From contig NZ_JAMBOC010000001.1 of the NCBI RefSeq assembly GCF_023715405.1, positions 744,001-808,000 on the forward strand: a stretch of 64,000 nucleotides of DNA. The letters are read 5' to 3'. Source of the DNA: Solibacillus isronensis (GTDB taxonomy: Bacteria > Bacillota > Bacilli > Bacillales_A > Planococcaceae). The notes under the pieces were generated by a model. The model was not told where the DNA came from. It worked only from the letters and a program-made list of their open reading frames with translations, and did not search any database. Of the stretch, positions 43,892 through 51,913 are shown in pieces; within the stretch, counting starts at the first letter, position 1, and every line of letters starts with the position of its first letter. The translations under genes were made by a program, and so were the position numbers.

Positions 43892-45130
43892 ATGATTAAA
43901 AATGAACAATTTTGGCAACATTGGCGTGCTGGGGAGTTTGAAAAGGCGCTAAACTGCTCATTAGGACAAAAACCTAAAAAGAAAGGGGCCTTATTGCGCG
44001 GTATTTCTGAAACGAATGCGATTACTGGGATTAGCGCAGGGGAATTTTTGTATGATTATCTGATGATTGATCCAACCGTCGTCAAAGGCATTGATTTTGC
44101 AAGGGCAGAAGATTTATCACATTTATTTCATCTGTCAAAATTCTCCAACACAATCGATACAACGGTTGCTACCGGAGACATGGCACAGCTACAAGGGTAT
44201 GTAGCCGAGCAAATGATTGCACAACAGCTAATTGCAGTAGGACATGATGTGTCGTTTCCTGAAACGTCCAATCAGCCTGGCTGGGATTTGCTCGTGGATG
44301 GTCAGCCATTTCAAGTGAAGTGTGGACAAGATAAACAAATTGTAGAAACACATTTAGAAAAGTATCCGGATACACCGGTAATCGTCAATGAAGAGCTAGG
44401 TGCTTATTACACGGACAATCCTTTAGTTATGACCAGTTCCGTTTCACGTGAACAAGTGTTGGTAGATACTCAAAAAACATTGCAGCACGCAGAGGAATTA
44501 CTCGATTTTCAAATTCCTTGGATTGCTGCGGGGGTTAGTACATATACGAATGCAAAGCGCATGCGCAAGGATGGTATTACACTTAAAACAGTAACACGTA
44601 ATGTCGTAACGGACACAGTAAGCCGTACCGCACTCGCAGCTACAGGAAAATTGGCACTTGGCGCAGTTGGCTCCGTGCTCTTACCGGGAGCAGGTGCGAT
44701 TATATTCCCGGTGGTCGGCGCATACGTCGGGGTGGCACAAGGCGGGAATTTAGCACGCTTGATAAAACGCCAATTTGCAAGAAGTGAGGAAAAAACCTTT
44801 TGTCTGTCGTTGCACGCGCTCATTGATAAAATGCAACACATGCTTGCTGTAAAAGAAGGGATAAAAAATGATAAATGGCAGCTGTTAGTTGGCATGCTAC
44901 CGAATCCGACCCAATCTCCTTTAGACAAAGAGCATGAACGCCGCCTTAAATTGCTAAGCAATGTAAAAATGGAGCTAACATCAATTAAAAAAACCGTAGA
45001 TGAAAATCCGCTTCACGCATTTGAACGGATAGTACAGGTGCTAGGAAAAGTAGGAATACATGCCTTTACATTACGTAAAGAGCTTTCAGAAGTAGAGCAA
45101 GCAATGGTAGCGTATGGGAAGAAAATTTGA
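43892..45130 (+). CDS. PD-(D/E)XK-like protein with glycine-rich hydrophobic segment
   Basis: 412 residues, GAGGATATAA before the ATG. Residues 100-145 show the order expected of a restriction-endonuclease-like fold: Glu106 in a helix (QGYVAEQMIAQQL), PGWDLLVDG with Asp132, and FQVKCG with Gln141-x-Lys143. Near 250-290 is a glycine-zipper-like hydrophobic stretch (LGAVGSVLLPGAGAIIFPVV) that could enter a membrane. The C-terminal 110 residues are helical. It may be the nuclease or membrane partner of the YaaW-like protein. Catalysis is inferred from three residues only. Confidence 0.65.
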   Translation: MIKNEQFWQHWRAGEFEKALNCSLGQKPKKKGALLRGISETNAITGISAGEFLYDYLMIDPTVVKGIDFARAEDLSHLFHLSKFSNTIDTTVATGDMAQLQGYVAEQMIAQQLIAVGHDVSFPETSNQPGWDLLVDGQPFQVKCGQDKQIVETHLEKYPDTPVIVNEELGAYYTDNPLVMTSSVSREQVLVDTQKTLQHAEELLDFQIPWIAAGVSTYTNAKRMRKDGITLKTVTRNVVTDTVSRTALAATGKLALGAVGSVLLPGAGAIIFPVVGAYVGVAQGGNLARLIKRQFARSEEKTFCLSLHALIDKMQHMLAVKEGIKNDKWQLLVGMLPNPTQSPLDKEHERRLKLLSNVKMELTSIKKTVDENPLHAFERIVQVLGKVGIHAFTLRKELSEVEQAMVAYGKKI

Positions 45131-45153
45131 AAATGTAAGTAGGCGTATGTGTA

Positions 45154-45705
45154 ATGGTTACCACTTGGAATTATGTATGTTTAGAAAAAACAGAAGACGT
45201 CCCTAAAAGTGGTTATATGTTTACGACATTGAAAACAAAAAACTCAAAACGTCAAATTCCGATTCCTGAATTTGTGCTTAATGAATTACGGACGCATAAA
45301 CAGCACCAAGAAGAGTGGAAGGGATTAGTTGGACAGTTATATGAAGATAACGACTTAGTCATTTGTACGAATACGGGGACCTTACAAGATCCACGAAATG
45401 TTGTTCGGGTCTTGAAGCGGCTTATTAAAAGTACAAAAGTACCTAACATTCGTTTTCATGATATTCGTCACACACATGCATCAATACTCATTTCAGAAGG
45501 TGTAGACATAGTTAAAATTTCAAAGCGTTTAGGTCACGCCAACCCTAAAATTACATTAGAGTTTTATGCGCACCTATTGCCGAATGTAGACAATGACATT
45601 GCAGACATTTTTTACAACGCAACGCAATCCAAAATAACACTAAATAATTGGAAAAAATCTTGCGGACAAATTGCGGACAAATCCAAAAATCCAGGTGTAA
45701 GTTAG
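45154..45705 (+). pseudogene. Tyrosine integrase, 3' fragment (right copy)
   Basis: 183 codons: the catalytic half from KTKNSKRQIPIPEFVLNELR to the end, with HDIRHTHASIL and the Tyr in LEFYAHL. The first catalytic Arg and the N-terminal 180 or so residues are missing, so it should not be active alone. It points toward the tRNA as the native integrase of the element would. Confidence 0.88.
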
Positions 45706-45813
45706 AAAGTCTCCTAAAAAGGAAAAGCCCGTAAACATTGATATAACAACGTTTACGGGCATTTGAAATGATGGTCTCGACAAGTCTCGAACTTGCGACC
45801 CCCACCTTGTCGA
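45314..45813 (+). repeat. 500-bp direct repeat, right copy
   Basis: Counterpart of 26279-26777, including a hairpin (GCCCGTAAACATT with AACGTTTACGGGC) and the tRNA core. Confidence 0.9.
45771..45813. repeat. Attachment-site core, right (inside the tRNA gene)
   Basis: Identical 43 bp to 26735-26777; it supplies the 3' half of the tRNA from the anticodon loop on. Confidence 0.88.
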
Positions 45814-45844
45814 GGTGGTGCTCTCCCAGCTGAGCTACAAGACC
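45772..45844 (-). tRNA. tRNA-Val(GAC)-like gene, possibly impaired
   Basis: 73 bases on the minus strand. Acceptor GGTCTTG/CGAGACC, D arm GCTC...GAGC with TAGCTCAGCTGGGAGAGC, anticodon stem CCACC/GGTGG, T arm GCAAG-TTCGAGA-CTTGT. The loop reads TCGACAA, so the anticodon is GAC (valine), but position 33 is C instead of the almost invariant U. No CCA is encoded. The 3' half comes from the integrated element. An extended -10 box lies upstream. It may be a working tRNA, a variant, or a pseudo-tRNA. Confidence 0.6.
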
Positions 45845-45891
45845 GTGATAAGGAACATATATAACAATGTTCTTACCTGTTATTATAGCAG

Positions 45892-45900
45892 TTTCAGAGG
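45892..45900 (-). promoter_or_regulatory. Extended -10 box for the tRNA gene
   Basis: In minus sense TGCTATAAT, about 48 bases before the tRNA 5' end. The -35 region is weak, as usual with extended -10 promoters. Confidence 0.5.
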
Positions 45901-45968
45901 GAGCGGTATATAGAAAACTGTTATATTTTTACTTTTATTTTTATTGAATCCTACAATTTCCCCATAGA

Positions 45969-46190
45969 TCAACGTCTTTTCTTTTTATCGTCTTTTAATA
46001 AAGCTTGTTTTTTATTTACTTTTTCCAGGACGACATAGACGTGGTATTTACTCTCTTCGATTTGAACAACATTTACAACCTTTCCTTTACGACCTTTTAT
46101 TTTTAAATCCTCATCTACTTCAGGAATACGTTCCAAACACTGGCTTAGGACAGGCGTATTATTTTCCAAATAATGAACAGCAAACAACAT
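45969..46190 (-). CDS. Small conserved-type protein of unknown function
   Basis: 73 residues, AAGGAG eight bases before the ATG. LERIPEVDEDLKIKGRKGKV and KYHVYVVLEKVNKKQ suggest a small beta-barrel; the C-terminus is basic (DDKKKRR). It has the look of a Bacillaceae hypothetical protein, perhaps RNA-binding from its charge. Confidence 0.65.
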   Translation of the reverse strand: MLFAVHYLENNTPVLSQCLERIPEVDEDLKIKGRKGKVVNVVQIEESKYHVYVVLEKVNKKQALLKDDKKKRR

Positions 46191-46350
46191 GATTAAGCGC
46201 TCCTTGTTAATTCGATTTTAAATTGAGTCAATTTATGAAGATTCCAAGATGTATAGAACCATCAAAAATTGAAATTGACCAACTCGATAGAAATGATTTC
46301 CACATTTCAATAATAGGATATGGTAACGAATGAATTGAGGTGTAGAAGGA

Positions 46351-47613
46351 ATGACAAAAAAATGGGGTTTACTGGCTGTTTTTGCATTTGGACTGTATGT
46401 TGTCGCAATGTATTTGTATTTTTTCCATGGACAAAATAGTGGGATTCCAGCCGCTCTTCAAGGAACGGCAGCAGATCCAAGCACTTTTCTTACAACACAG
46501 GAGCTGTTATTAAGTGAGGAGTTATCGAAAGTAAGAAATTTCCTGTTCTTTATCACGACGCCGTTGGAATGGCTGCTTTACTTCGTTATTTTAATTACGG
46601 GAATTTCACGTTTGTTTGAGAAATGGAGTGCTGAACAATTTAAATGGTCCATATTCAGAACAACAATGTATCTGTTCTTCCTGTCCTTGCTGTTGTTCAT
46701 CCTCCAATTCCCGATGGACTATTACCGCTATACGCTTAGCAAAAGCTATGGGATCAGTACGCAGATTTTCTCCTCATGGATGCGGGAAAATATAATTGAT
46801 TTTTGGCTGGAGTTTGGGATGTCGGTCATCATGATAGCAGTTCTTTATTGGCTTATCAGAAAAAGCCCCAAAAAATGGTGGCTCTATGCATGGGCTTTGA
46901 CTGTACCGTTTTCAATCTTCCTAATGTTTATTCAACCTGTCGTCATCGATCCGATCTACAATGATTTTTCTCCTTTAACAGACAAGGAATTAGAGACGAA
47001 AATTCTATCTCTCGCTGAGCAGGCGGACATTCCATCAGACCATGTGTTTGAAGTGAATATGTCGGAGAAAACGAATGCTTTAAATGCCTATGTGACAGGA
47101 ATCGGCGACAATTCCCGGATTGTGCTGTGGGATACGACATTAAACCGGTTAACCCATGATGAAATCCTGTTTATCATGGCGCACGAGATGGGGCATTATT
47201 TGCTGAAGGATATTTATATTAACATCGCGGTTTATATATTTATGACGCTCATTGGACTTTGGCTGATCGCAAAAATCATGCCTTGGATGATTCGTCGTTA
47301 CGGACCGATCCTGAAAATTAAAGAAATGGGCAATTTAAATTCATTGCCGTTATTTTTGTTAATCTCATCATTTTTACTTTTCTTCTCTAGCCCATTGTCC
47401 AATGCGATTTCACGTTATCAGGAAATTCGTGCAGATGAATTTGCTATTGAGCTTGTAGAAAACCCTGAAGCAGCGATTTCATCGTTTCAACAGTTGACAA
47501 AAGCCGGTCTTAGTGAAGTAAACCCGCCAGCACTTGTGAAATGGTTCCGTTACACGCATCCGCCAATGTTAGAAAGAATCGATAAAATTGCAGAAGAAGT
47601 TGATGAGGATTAA
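46351..47613 (+). CDS. Ste24/CAAX-type M48 zinc metalloprotease
   Basis: 420 residues. HEMGHYLLKD at 278-287 is the zinc-binding HExxH; EIRADEFAIEL near residue 368 gives the third ligand glutamate. There are seven or so membrane helices, arranged as in yeast Ste24 and the bacterial M48A family. Probably a membrane-embedded quality-control protease. The ATG follows GGTGTAGAAGGA. Confidence 0.9.
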   Translation: MTKKWGLLAVFAFGLYVVAMYLYFFHGQNSGIPAALQGTAADPSTFLTTQELLLSEELSKVRNFLFFITTPLEWLLYFVILITGISRLFEKWSAEQFKWSIFRTTMYLFFLSLLLFILQFPMDYYRYTLSKSYGISTQIFSSWMRENIIDFWLEFGMSVIMIAVLYWLIRKSPKKWWLYAWALTVPFSIFLMFIQPVVIDPIYNDFSPLTDKELETKILSLAEQADIPSDHVFEVNMSEKTNALNAYVTGIGDNSRIVLWDTTLNRLTHDEILFIMAHEMGHYLLKDIYINIAVYIFMTLIGLWLIAKIMPWMIRRYGPILKIKEMGNLNSLPLFLLISSFLLFFSSPLSNAISRYQEIRADEFAIELVENPEAAISSFQQLTKAGLSEVNPPALVKWFRYTHPPMLERIDKIAEEVDED

Positions 47614-47699
47614 ATAAAAACATGTATAATTAGTTTACTATATCTATAAACGCTTCAATTTTTTGTAATAAATGTTTGAGGCGTTGAAAGGAACTGGCT

Positions 47700-48485
47700 A
47701 TGGACAAAAACGAATGGATTTCACTTTTTCACAAAGAATTGCGCCAAGAAGCTGTAACACCAGGATTTATAAGGGAAGAAACCGACCATGTTGTTCGGCA
47801 CATTTCAAAATTTAACGAAAGCGGATTTATATTAGCTTCTAATGTAAATGAAAGGTCGGCAAGGGAAGTAATTCGAAAGGAGCTAACTTTTTTCGGGAAC
47901 CTTAAGCAAAGTTTCGAATGGAAAGTGTACAGCTATGACAAACCTGATAATTTGACTGAATTACTCAAACAAGAGGGATTTACGATTGATGATCAAGAAG
48001 CACTCATGGTCGTGAAATTATCAGAAAGTCATCCTTTTCTTACAAATTACGATCTGCATGCAGTAAAGGAAATAACGGATGAACAGGGCATCCATGATGT
48101 TATTGTGCTAGAAGAGGCGATCTGGAATGGATCCCATACAGAGCTTGGGGAAAGACTATGGAGAGATAAGCAAAATAGTCCGGACTCGCTATATATTTAT
48201 GGAATTTATGTAGATGGTCAGCTTGTAAGTGCTGCTTGGATGTACTTAGAGAATAATTCGTCCTTTGCCAGCTTATGGGGAGGCTCAACGCTTCCGCAAT
48301 ACAGAGGCAATGGTTATTATTCAAAACTCTTGGCTGTTCGTGCACAAAAAGCTTATGAGAAGGGGTATTCTTTCCTGACAGTTGATGCCAGTCCAATGAG
48401 TAAACCGATCCTTGAAAAGTCTGGTTTTAGTTGTCTAGCATACTCTTATGGTTGCCAATCACCTAGTATTCCTGTACCAGATTAG
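47700..48485 (+). CDS. GNAT family N-acetyltransferase
   Basis: 261 residues: an N-terminal arm of about 120 residues and a C-terminal GNAT core. LWGGSTLPQYRGNGYYSKLL contains the acetyl-CoA pyrophosphate loop (Q-x-x-R-G-x-G), followed by FLTVDASPMSKPILEKSGF. The substrate is unknown. GAAAGGA lies before the ATG, and a hairpin (AACGCTTCAA with TTTGAGGCGTT) spans 47649-47684 just ahead of the ribosome site. Confidence 0.85.
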   Translation: MDKNEWISLFHKELRQEAVTPGFIREETDHVVRHISKFNESGFILASNVNERSAREVIRKELTFFGNLKQSFEWKVYSYDKPDNLTELLKQEGFTIDDQEALMVVKLSESHPFLTNYDLHAVKEITDEQGIHDVIVLEEAIWNGSHTELGERLWRDKQNSPDSLYIYGIYVDGQLVSAAWMYLENNSSFASLWGGSTLPQYRGNGYYSKLLAVRAQKAYEKGYSFLTVDASPMSKPILEKSGFSCLAYSYGCQSPSIPVPD

Positions 48486-48530
48486 GATAATACTTTTTAC
48501 ATTAACATGAACAGAAAAGGTGATTGGAAA

Positions 48531-48890
48531 GTGGAGAATAAATCAACATTAGAAAGACATTTATTTCAATTAGAAAACAAATTGTTGTTACCAGAAATTC
48601 GGACATCAAAAGAGGAGCTTACGAACTTACTTTCAGACAATTTTTTTGAATTTGGAAGCTCAGGGAAAGTATTGTACAAAGATGAGGAAATTAGCGCAGC
48701 GACTCTTGGAATCGTAAAAATGACAATGAGTGATTTTGAAATACATTTAATGTCTGATGAGATCGTTCTAGCAACGTATCGAATTTATAATGAGCTAAAC
48801 AACCAGCATTCATTAAGGAGCTCAATTTGGAAATTAGTCAATGGACAGTGGAAAATGCATTTCCATCAAGGAACAAAAATCCCACTATAG
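48531..48890 (+). CDS. DUF4440 (SnoaL/NTF2-like) protein
   Basis: 119 residues from a GTG after AAAAGGTGATTGG; an ATG at 48507 overlaps the ribosome site. LERHLFQLENKLLLPEIRTS, LSDNFFEFGSSGKVLYKDEE and RSSIWKLVNGQWKMHFHQGT are the DUF4440 signature, a cone-shaped NTF2-like fold. Members often act as small enzymes or binding proteins; no specific role here. Confidence 0.8.
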   Translation: MENKSTLERHLFQLENKLLLPEIRTSKEELTNLLSDNFFEFGSSGKVLYKDEEISAATLGIVKMTMSDFEIHLMSDEIVLATYRIYNELNNQHSLRSSIWKLVNGQWKMHFHQGTKIPL

Positions 48891-48894
48891 TTTT

Positions 48895-48930
48895 CAAGCG
48901 CTATTCTTTTTAAAGGATTAGCGCTTGATT
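48895..48930 (+). terminator. Hairpin after the DUF4440 gene
   Basis: CAAGCGCTA (48895-48903) pairs with TAGCGCTTG (48919-48927); only a short T-rich tail. Confidence 0.5.
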
Positions 48931-48975
48931 TGCAATAGCGAGAACTAAATACATAAATGATTCGGGGATGGAGAA

Positions 48976-49575
48976 ATGAATATTTCTAAAGTAGTAGAAA
49001 ACATAGAAGGTTTGCTTAAACAAGCTGACATGATAGGAATCGGTTCAACGAGAAAAGTTTATCGTTTCGAAGATATTGTCATAAAAACATTTTTACATTC
49101 TATTGGTTATGCCCAAAGTAAAAATGAGGATCAAATGTACAAATCATTGGAAATGCAGGGACTGGAGAAGCATATTGCGCCAATTCTTTTTTTGAGTGAG
49201 AAATATGTCGTTCAGCCTTTTTATGAACAACTCCCTCTACACAATCACTGCTCTTACGATATTGATTTAGAGAACGACCCAAGAATGTTGGAAGATTTAA
49301 AAACCGCAATCGAAGTCATCGATCAAGAACTCGATGGCTTTGATTTTAAAGATAGTGGAAATTACGGGCTAAATGAAGAGGGGTATCTTGTTTTAATTGA
49401 CTATGGAATGACAAAAAAATTATATGAAGAACAATGGGTCCCATTAGCAGAAGCTGGTACATTGCCTCAAATACGATTTGAAAAATGTCGTGTCTGTAAC
49501 ATAGAAAAAGAACTTCGGATGTATGGAGAAAAAGATACAGATAATCGCTGTATGACTTGTGGAAAAGATTATTAA
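48976..49575 (+). CDS. Small protein-kinase-like protein with zinc ribbon
   Basis: 199 residues. GIGSTRKVYRFEDIVIKTF holds a glycine loop and the ATP lysine; DFKDSGNYGLNEEGYLVLID followed by YG corresponds to the catalytic and metal-binding loops (Asn and Asp). The middle lobe is shorter than in normal kinases. The C-terminus has two CxxC pairs (CRVC near 176, CMTC near 193), a zinc ribbon. It may be a small antibiotic- or protein-directed kinase; catalytic Asp placement is uncertain. Confidence 0.75.
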   Translation: MNISKVVENIEGLLKQADMIGIGSTRKVYRFEDIVIKTFLHSIGYAQSKNEDQMYKSLEMQGLEKHIAPILFLSEKYVVQPFYEQLPLHNHCSYDIDLENDPRMLEDLKTAIEVIDQELDGFDFKDSGNYGLNEEGYLVLIDYGMTKKLYEEQWVPLAEAGTLPQIRFEKCRVCNIEKELRMYGEKDTDNRCMTCGKDY

Positions 49576-49635
49576 TTTTATACTGGATAATTATGTTAAA
49601 ACGTAAACGAGTGTTGTTTGTAGGAGGAATCTATA

Positions 49636-49827
49636 TTGAATAAAGATCAAGAAACTCCAGAAGCAAGAAGAGAAAGATTAAGGCAACAAGAATTAAAGAG
49701 AAATCCGGCAGCTATGCATGGTGGCGGATTTCAAGATTTAATCGGAGATTTAGGGTGGAAAGGTACAGGAATTCTTTTTCTTATAATAGTAATCGCTATT
49801 GTAATTTATTTAACATTTTTCAACTAA
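49636..49827 (+). CDS. DUF6366 family small membrane protein
   Basis: 63 residues. Polar start (ETPEARRERLRQQELKRNP), then GWKGTGILFLIIVIAIVIYL as a single membrane helix at the C-terminus. This matches the small DUF6366 proteins common in bacilli, function unknown. AGGAGGAATCTA lies before the TTG start. Confidence 0.8.
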   Translation: MNKDQETPEARRERLRQQELKRNPAAMHGGGFQDLIGDLGWKGTGILFLIIVIAIVIYLTFFN

Positions 49828-49898
49828 AGGCGCATTCTTATAGACCGAGGAATACAAACTTTGGAATCTTACATAAAAGTATTTTAAAGGTGGTTTAG

Positions 49899-50131
49899 AT
49901 GAAAATCTATTGGTTTTTAGTTTTGCTATTTTTTCTGCTCTGGATTGGGATTTCACATCAATATCCAGATCCGAGCTGGTGGTCAATTTTTTCAGCGAAT
50001 CGCTCAACGCATACCCCCTTATGGAACAGGTGTCTTTAATCAAAATCGAGTTGATACTTCTTATTTTTGGGGGAGTAGCTTACTTTCTACATCGTTTTAT
50101 ATGGAATGTCGTGGAGATAAATATAAAATAG
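49899..50131 (+). pseudogene. Small membrane protein gene, probably frameshifted
   Basis: A good ribosome site (AAAGGTGG) leads to ATG 49899 and 46 codons (FLVLLFFLLWIGISHQYPDP) ending at TAA 50037-50039. A second frame, open from 49910, takes over near the C5 run at 50014 and encodes LILLIFGGVAYFLHRFIW to 50131. Together they would make a two-helix protein of about 78 residues. The 46-residue product may still be made. Confidence 0.4.
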
Positions 50132-50265
50132 TTAATACTAGCTCGGTTTATTTATATTGAAGTGAACGAACAGATTTTTGCTAATAGAGTAACGGATTAT
50201 CTTTTGGATGAATTGGAATATATTTAGAGTGAAATAGCGTCAGTGGAGGGCATTTATGGATTCCT

Positions 50266-50484
50266 ATGCCTAAATTTTATGTTGTTGTAACCTATACAAA
50301 TGAACCTTACGTTTAATATCTTTACTTTGCACATGACAGGGTACTACAGTTCGAATACCAATCAAATGACGGTAATTCAATTCGGATACCATTAAACGAG
50401 CATTTCCTATATGAAGATAAAAACGAGATTTATAGAGTAGCTAGACAAAGTAATGTACTGTTTATTGAACAGGAAAAAAATTAG
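50266..50484 (+). pseudogene. Small gene interrupted by an in-frame stop
   Basis: From ATG 50266 the frame reads MPKFYVVVTYTNEPYV, a TAA, then YLYFAHDRVLQFEYQSNDGN and on to a TAG at 50482, with protein-like composition on both sides of the stop. 72 codons in all. No good ribosome site. Family not recognised. Confidence 0.5.
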
Positions 50485-50562
50485 CGCAGCCACAATAAGT
50501 CTTAATACCTCTACTTTATTTAATGATATAATAAAAGGATCTATCAAGATGGAGTGGTGGAA

Positions 50563-50772
50563 ATGTTATATGATGGCGGTGGTATGGGCGTGTTTGCTTT
50601 ATTCGGGTTGTTACCAATTCTAATTAACTTAGTTATCATTATTTTTGTGATTTATTTTATTGTCAAAGCGATAAAATTTATGGAAATGAAACAAAAATTG
50701 GATCAAGAAAAAAATGAAAAAATCGATCAGTTAATTCAACTGATTCATCAAAAGAAAAATGATAATATTTGA
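50563..50772 (+). CDS. Small membrane protein with charged tail
   Basis: 69 residues from the ATG after GGAGTGGTGG. One long hydrophobic segment (VFALFGLLPILINLVIIIFV) is followed by a charged helix (KQKLDQEKNEKIDQLIQLIH). Such short single-pass proteins are frequent in bacilli; role unknown. Clear terminator downstream. Confidence 0.65.
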   Translation: MLYDGGGMGVFALFGLLPILINLVIIIFVIYFIVKAIKFMEMKQKLDQEKNEKIDQLIQLIHQKKNDNI

Positions 50773-50783
50773 TTTAAAATGAG

Positions 50784-50816
50784 GAGCATTACCTTGAGAC
50801 GGGTAATGCTTTTTTA
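50784..50816 (+). terminator. Rho-independent terminator
   Basis: AGCATTACC (50785-50793) with GGTAATGCT (50802-50810) and T6. Confidence 0.9.
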
Positions 50817-50920
50817 GTTCCAAAAATGTCATAAATTCAGTTTGGTAATTTATGTTAATATGAATAGGAGTAAAAAATACTTAGTGTGTTAAATTTAAAA
50901 TGTATTCGGAGGAGAGTTAT

Positions 50921-51421
50921 TTGAATAATATCTTGAAAATTAAAGCGTTGAAGTTTCCAGATATTCCTCATTATGAATGGGAAGGGGAAATACTAGAAAC
51001 GACACCTGAATACATACTTGTTTTATGCAAATCAGGGAGGAAGTTAGTGCATCATTCTAAAAATGAAGTTTACACGATTAATAATACGTCAATAGAATAT
51101 TTCCCTTTCAATAAATGGTTTACCGCAGCGTTGGAAGTTCAAGAAGGGGCCGTTGTTTCAGCATATTGTAATGTCGCAATGCCTTCAAATTTAAATCAAA
51201 ACGAGCTTAGTTTTGTAGATCTGGATTTAGATTTTATAAAAAGGGAAAATCACGATTGGGAAGTTGTGGACGAAGATGAATTTGAAGAGAACAGTATAAA
51301 ATATCTGTACCCTGAAGAGTTAAAACAAGAAGCAATCATGGCATTAGAACGATTGAAAGTAGAAGTTGATGAAGGGAACTTTCCTTTTATAAAAGAATTT
51401 ACTTCTATTTTAAAACCATAA
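50921..51421 (+). CDS. DUF402 nucleotide-phosphatase-like protein
   Basis: 166 residues from TTG with CGGAGGAGAG just upstream; an ATG at 50900 lies before the ribosome site. IEYFPFNKWFTAALEVQEGA, FVDLDLDFIKRENHDWEV and DEDEFEENSIKYLYPEELKQ are hallmarks of DUF402, whose members hydrolyse nucleoside di/triphosphates with Asp-bound metal ions. Confidence 0.85.
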   Translation: MNNILKIKALKFPDIPHYEWEGEILETTPEYILVLCKSGRKLVHHSKNEVYTINNTSIEYFPFNKWFTAALEVQEGAVVSAYCNVAMPSNLNQNELSFVDLDLDFIKRENHDWEVVDEDEFEENSIKYLYPEELKQEAIMALERLKVEVDEGNFPFIKEFTSILKP

Positions 51422-51478
51422 TAAACGCTAAACTATTTCAGAACAAGATAGTAAATTAGTAAGGATGTGTGAAACAGA

Positions 51479-51883
51479 ATGTATGATTGTATATTTTGTC
51501 ATCCAGAATTAGAGCCAACTCAAAATATTATTTTAAGCAATGAACATTGTTGGTTTTTACAACTAGAACAATCCCAACAGAAAGGAATCCAACTTGAAGG
51601 TTCTGGCGTAATAGTACCTAAAATCCATCGAGAAACTGCGTTTGACTTAACAATAGATGAATGGAATGCCACATATATACTTCTTCAAGATGTCAAAGAT
51701 TACTTGGATAAGATGTACCAACCTCAAGGATATAATCTGGGGTGGAATTGTGGAGAGATTGGAGGACAGCATATTTTTCATGCTCATTTTCATGTTTTAC
51801 CAAGGTATACAGATGAACCGCTTGCAGGTAAAGGCATCCGGTACATGTTTAAAGGTGAGACGAATAGAAGGGGAAATGGATAA
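51479..51883 (+). CDS. HIT family protein
   Basis: 134 residues. HIFHAHFHVLPR contains the H-x-H-x-H catalytic triad of nucleotide hydrolases/transferases, and CIFC near the N-terminus matches the Cys pair of HIT proteins. Likely acts on a nucleotide phosphate ester. AAGGATG lies about 12 bases before the ATG. Confidence 0.88.
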   Translation: MYDCIFCHPELEPTQNIILSNEHCWFLQLEQSQQKGIQLEGSGVIVPKIHRETAFDLTIDEWNATYILLQDVKDYLDKMYQPQGYNLGWNCGEIGGQHIFHAHFHVLPRYTDEPLAGKGIRYMFKGETNRRGNG

Positions 51884-51913
51884 TATTAAAGTTTAATAAA
51901 AGAGGTTTTAAAT

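Larger units (their letters stand above)
26735..45813. mobile_element. 19.1-kb integrated element at a tRNA gene
   Basis: Both boundaries carry the same 43-bp core, the 3' half of the tRNA at 45772-45844 up to its anticodon loop. An integrase fragment lies inside the right end, pointing at the tRNA; a second, outside the left boundary, belongs to a neighbouring tandem insertion. Cargo is ten genes, all plus strand. No intact integrase, excisionase, relaxase, replication or phage structural gene is present, so it is now a stranded island, although recombination between the 500-bp direct repeats could still delete it. Confidence 0.85.

Noticed and set aside
27392..45130. Classical restriction-modification or BREX/DISARM locus
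   Set aside because: No DNA methyltransferase, no PglZ or BrxC/L-type protein seen; the McrB-like ATPase is the only restriction-type element.
26735..45813. Prophage
   Set aside because: Only integrase fragments are phage-like; no capsid, tail, terminase, repressor or lysis genes.
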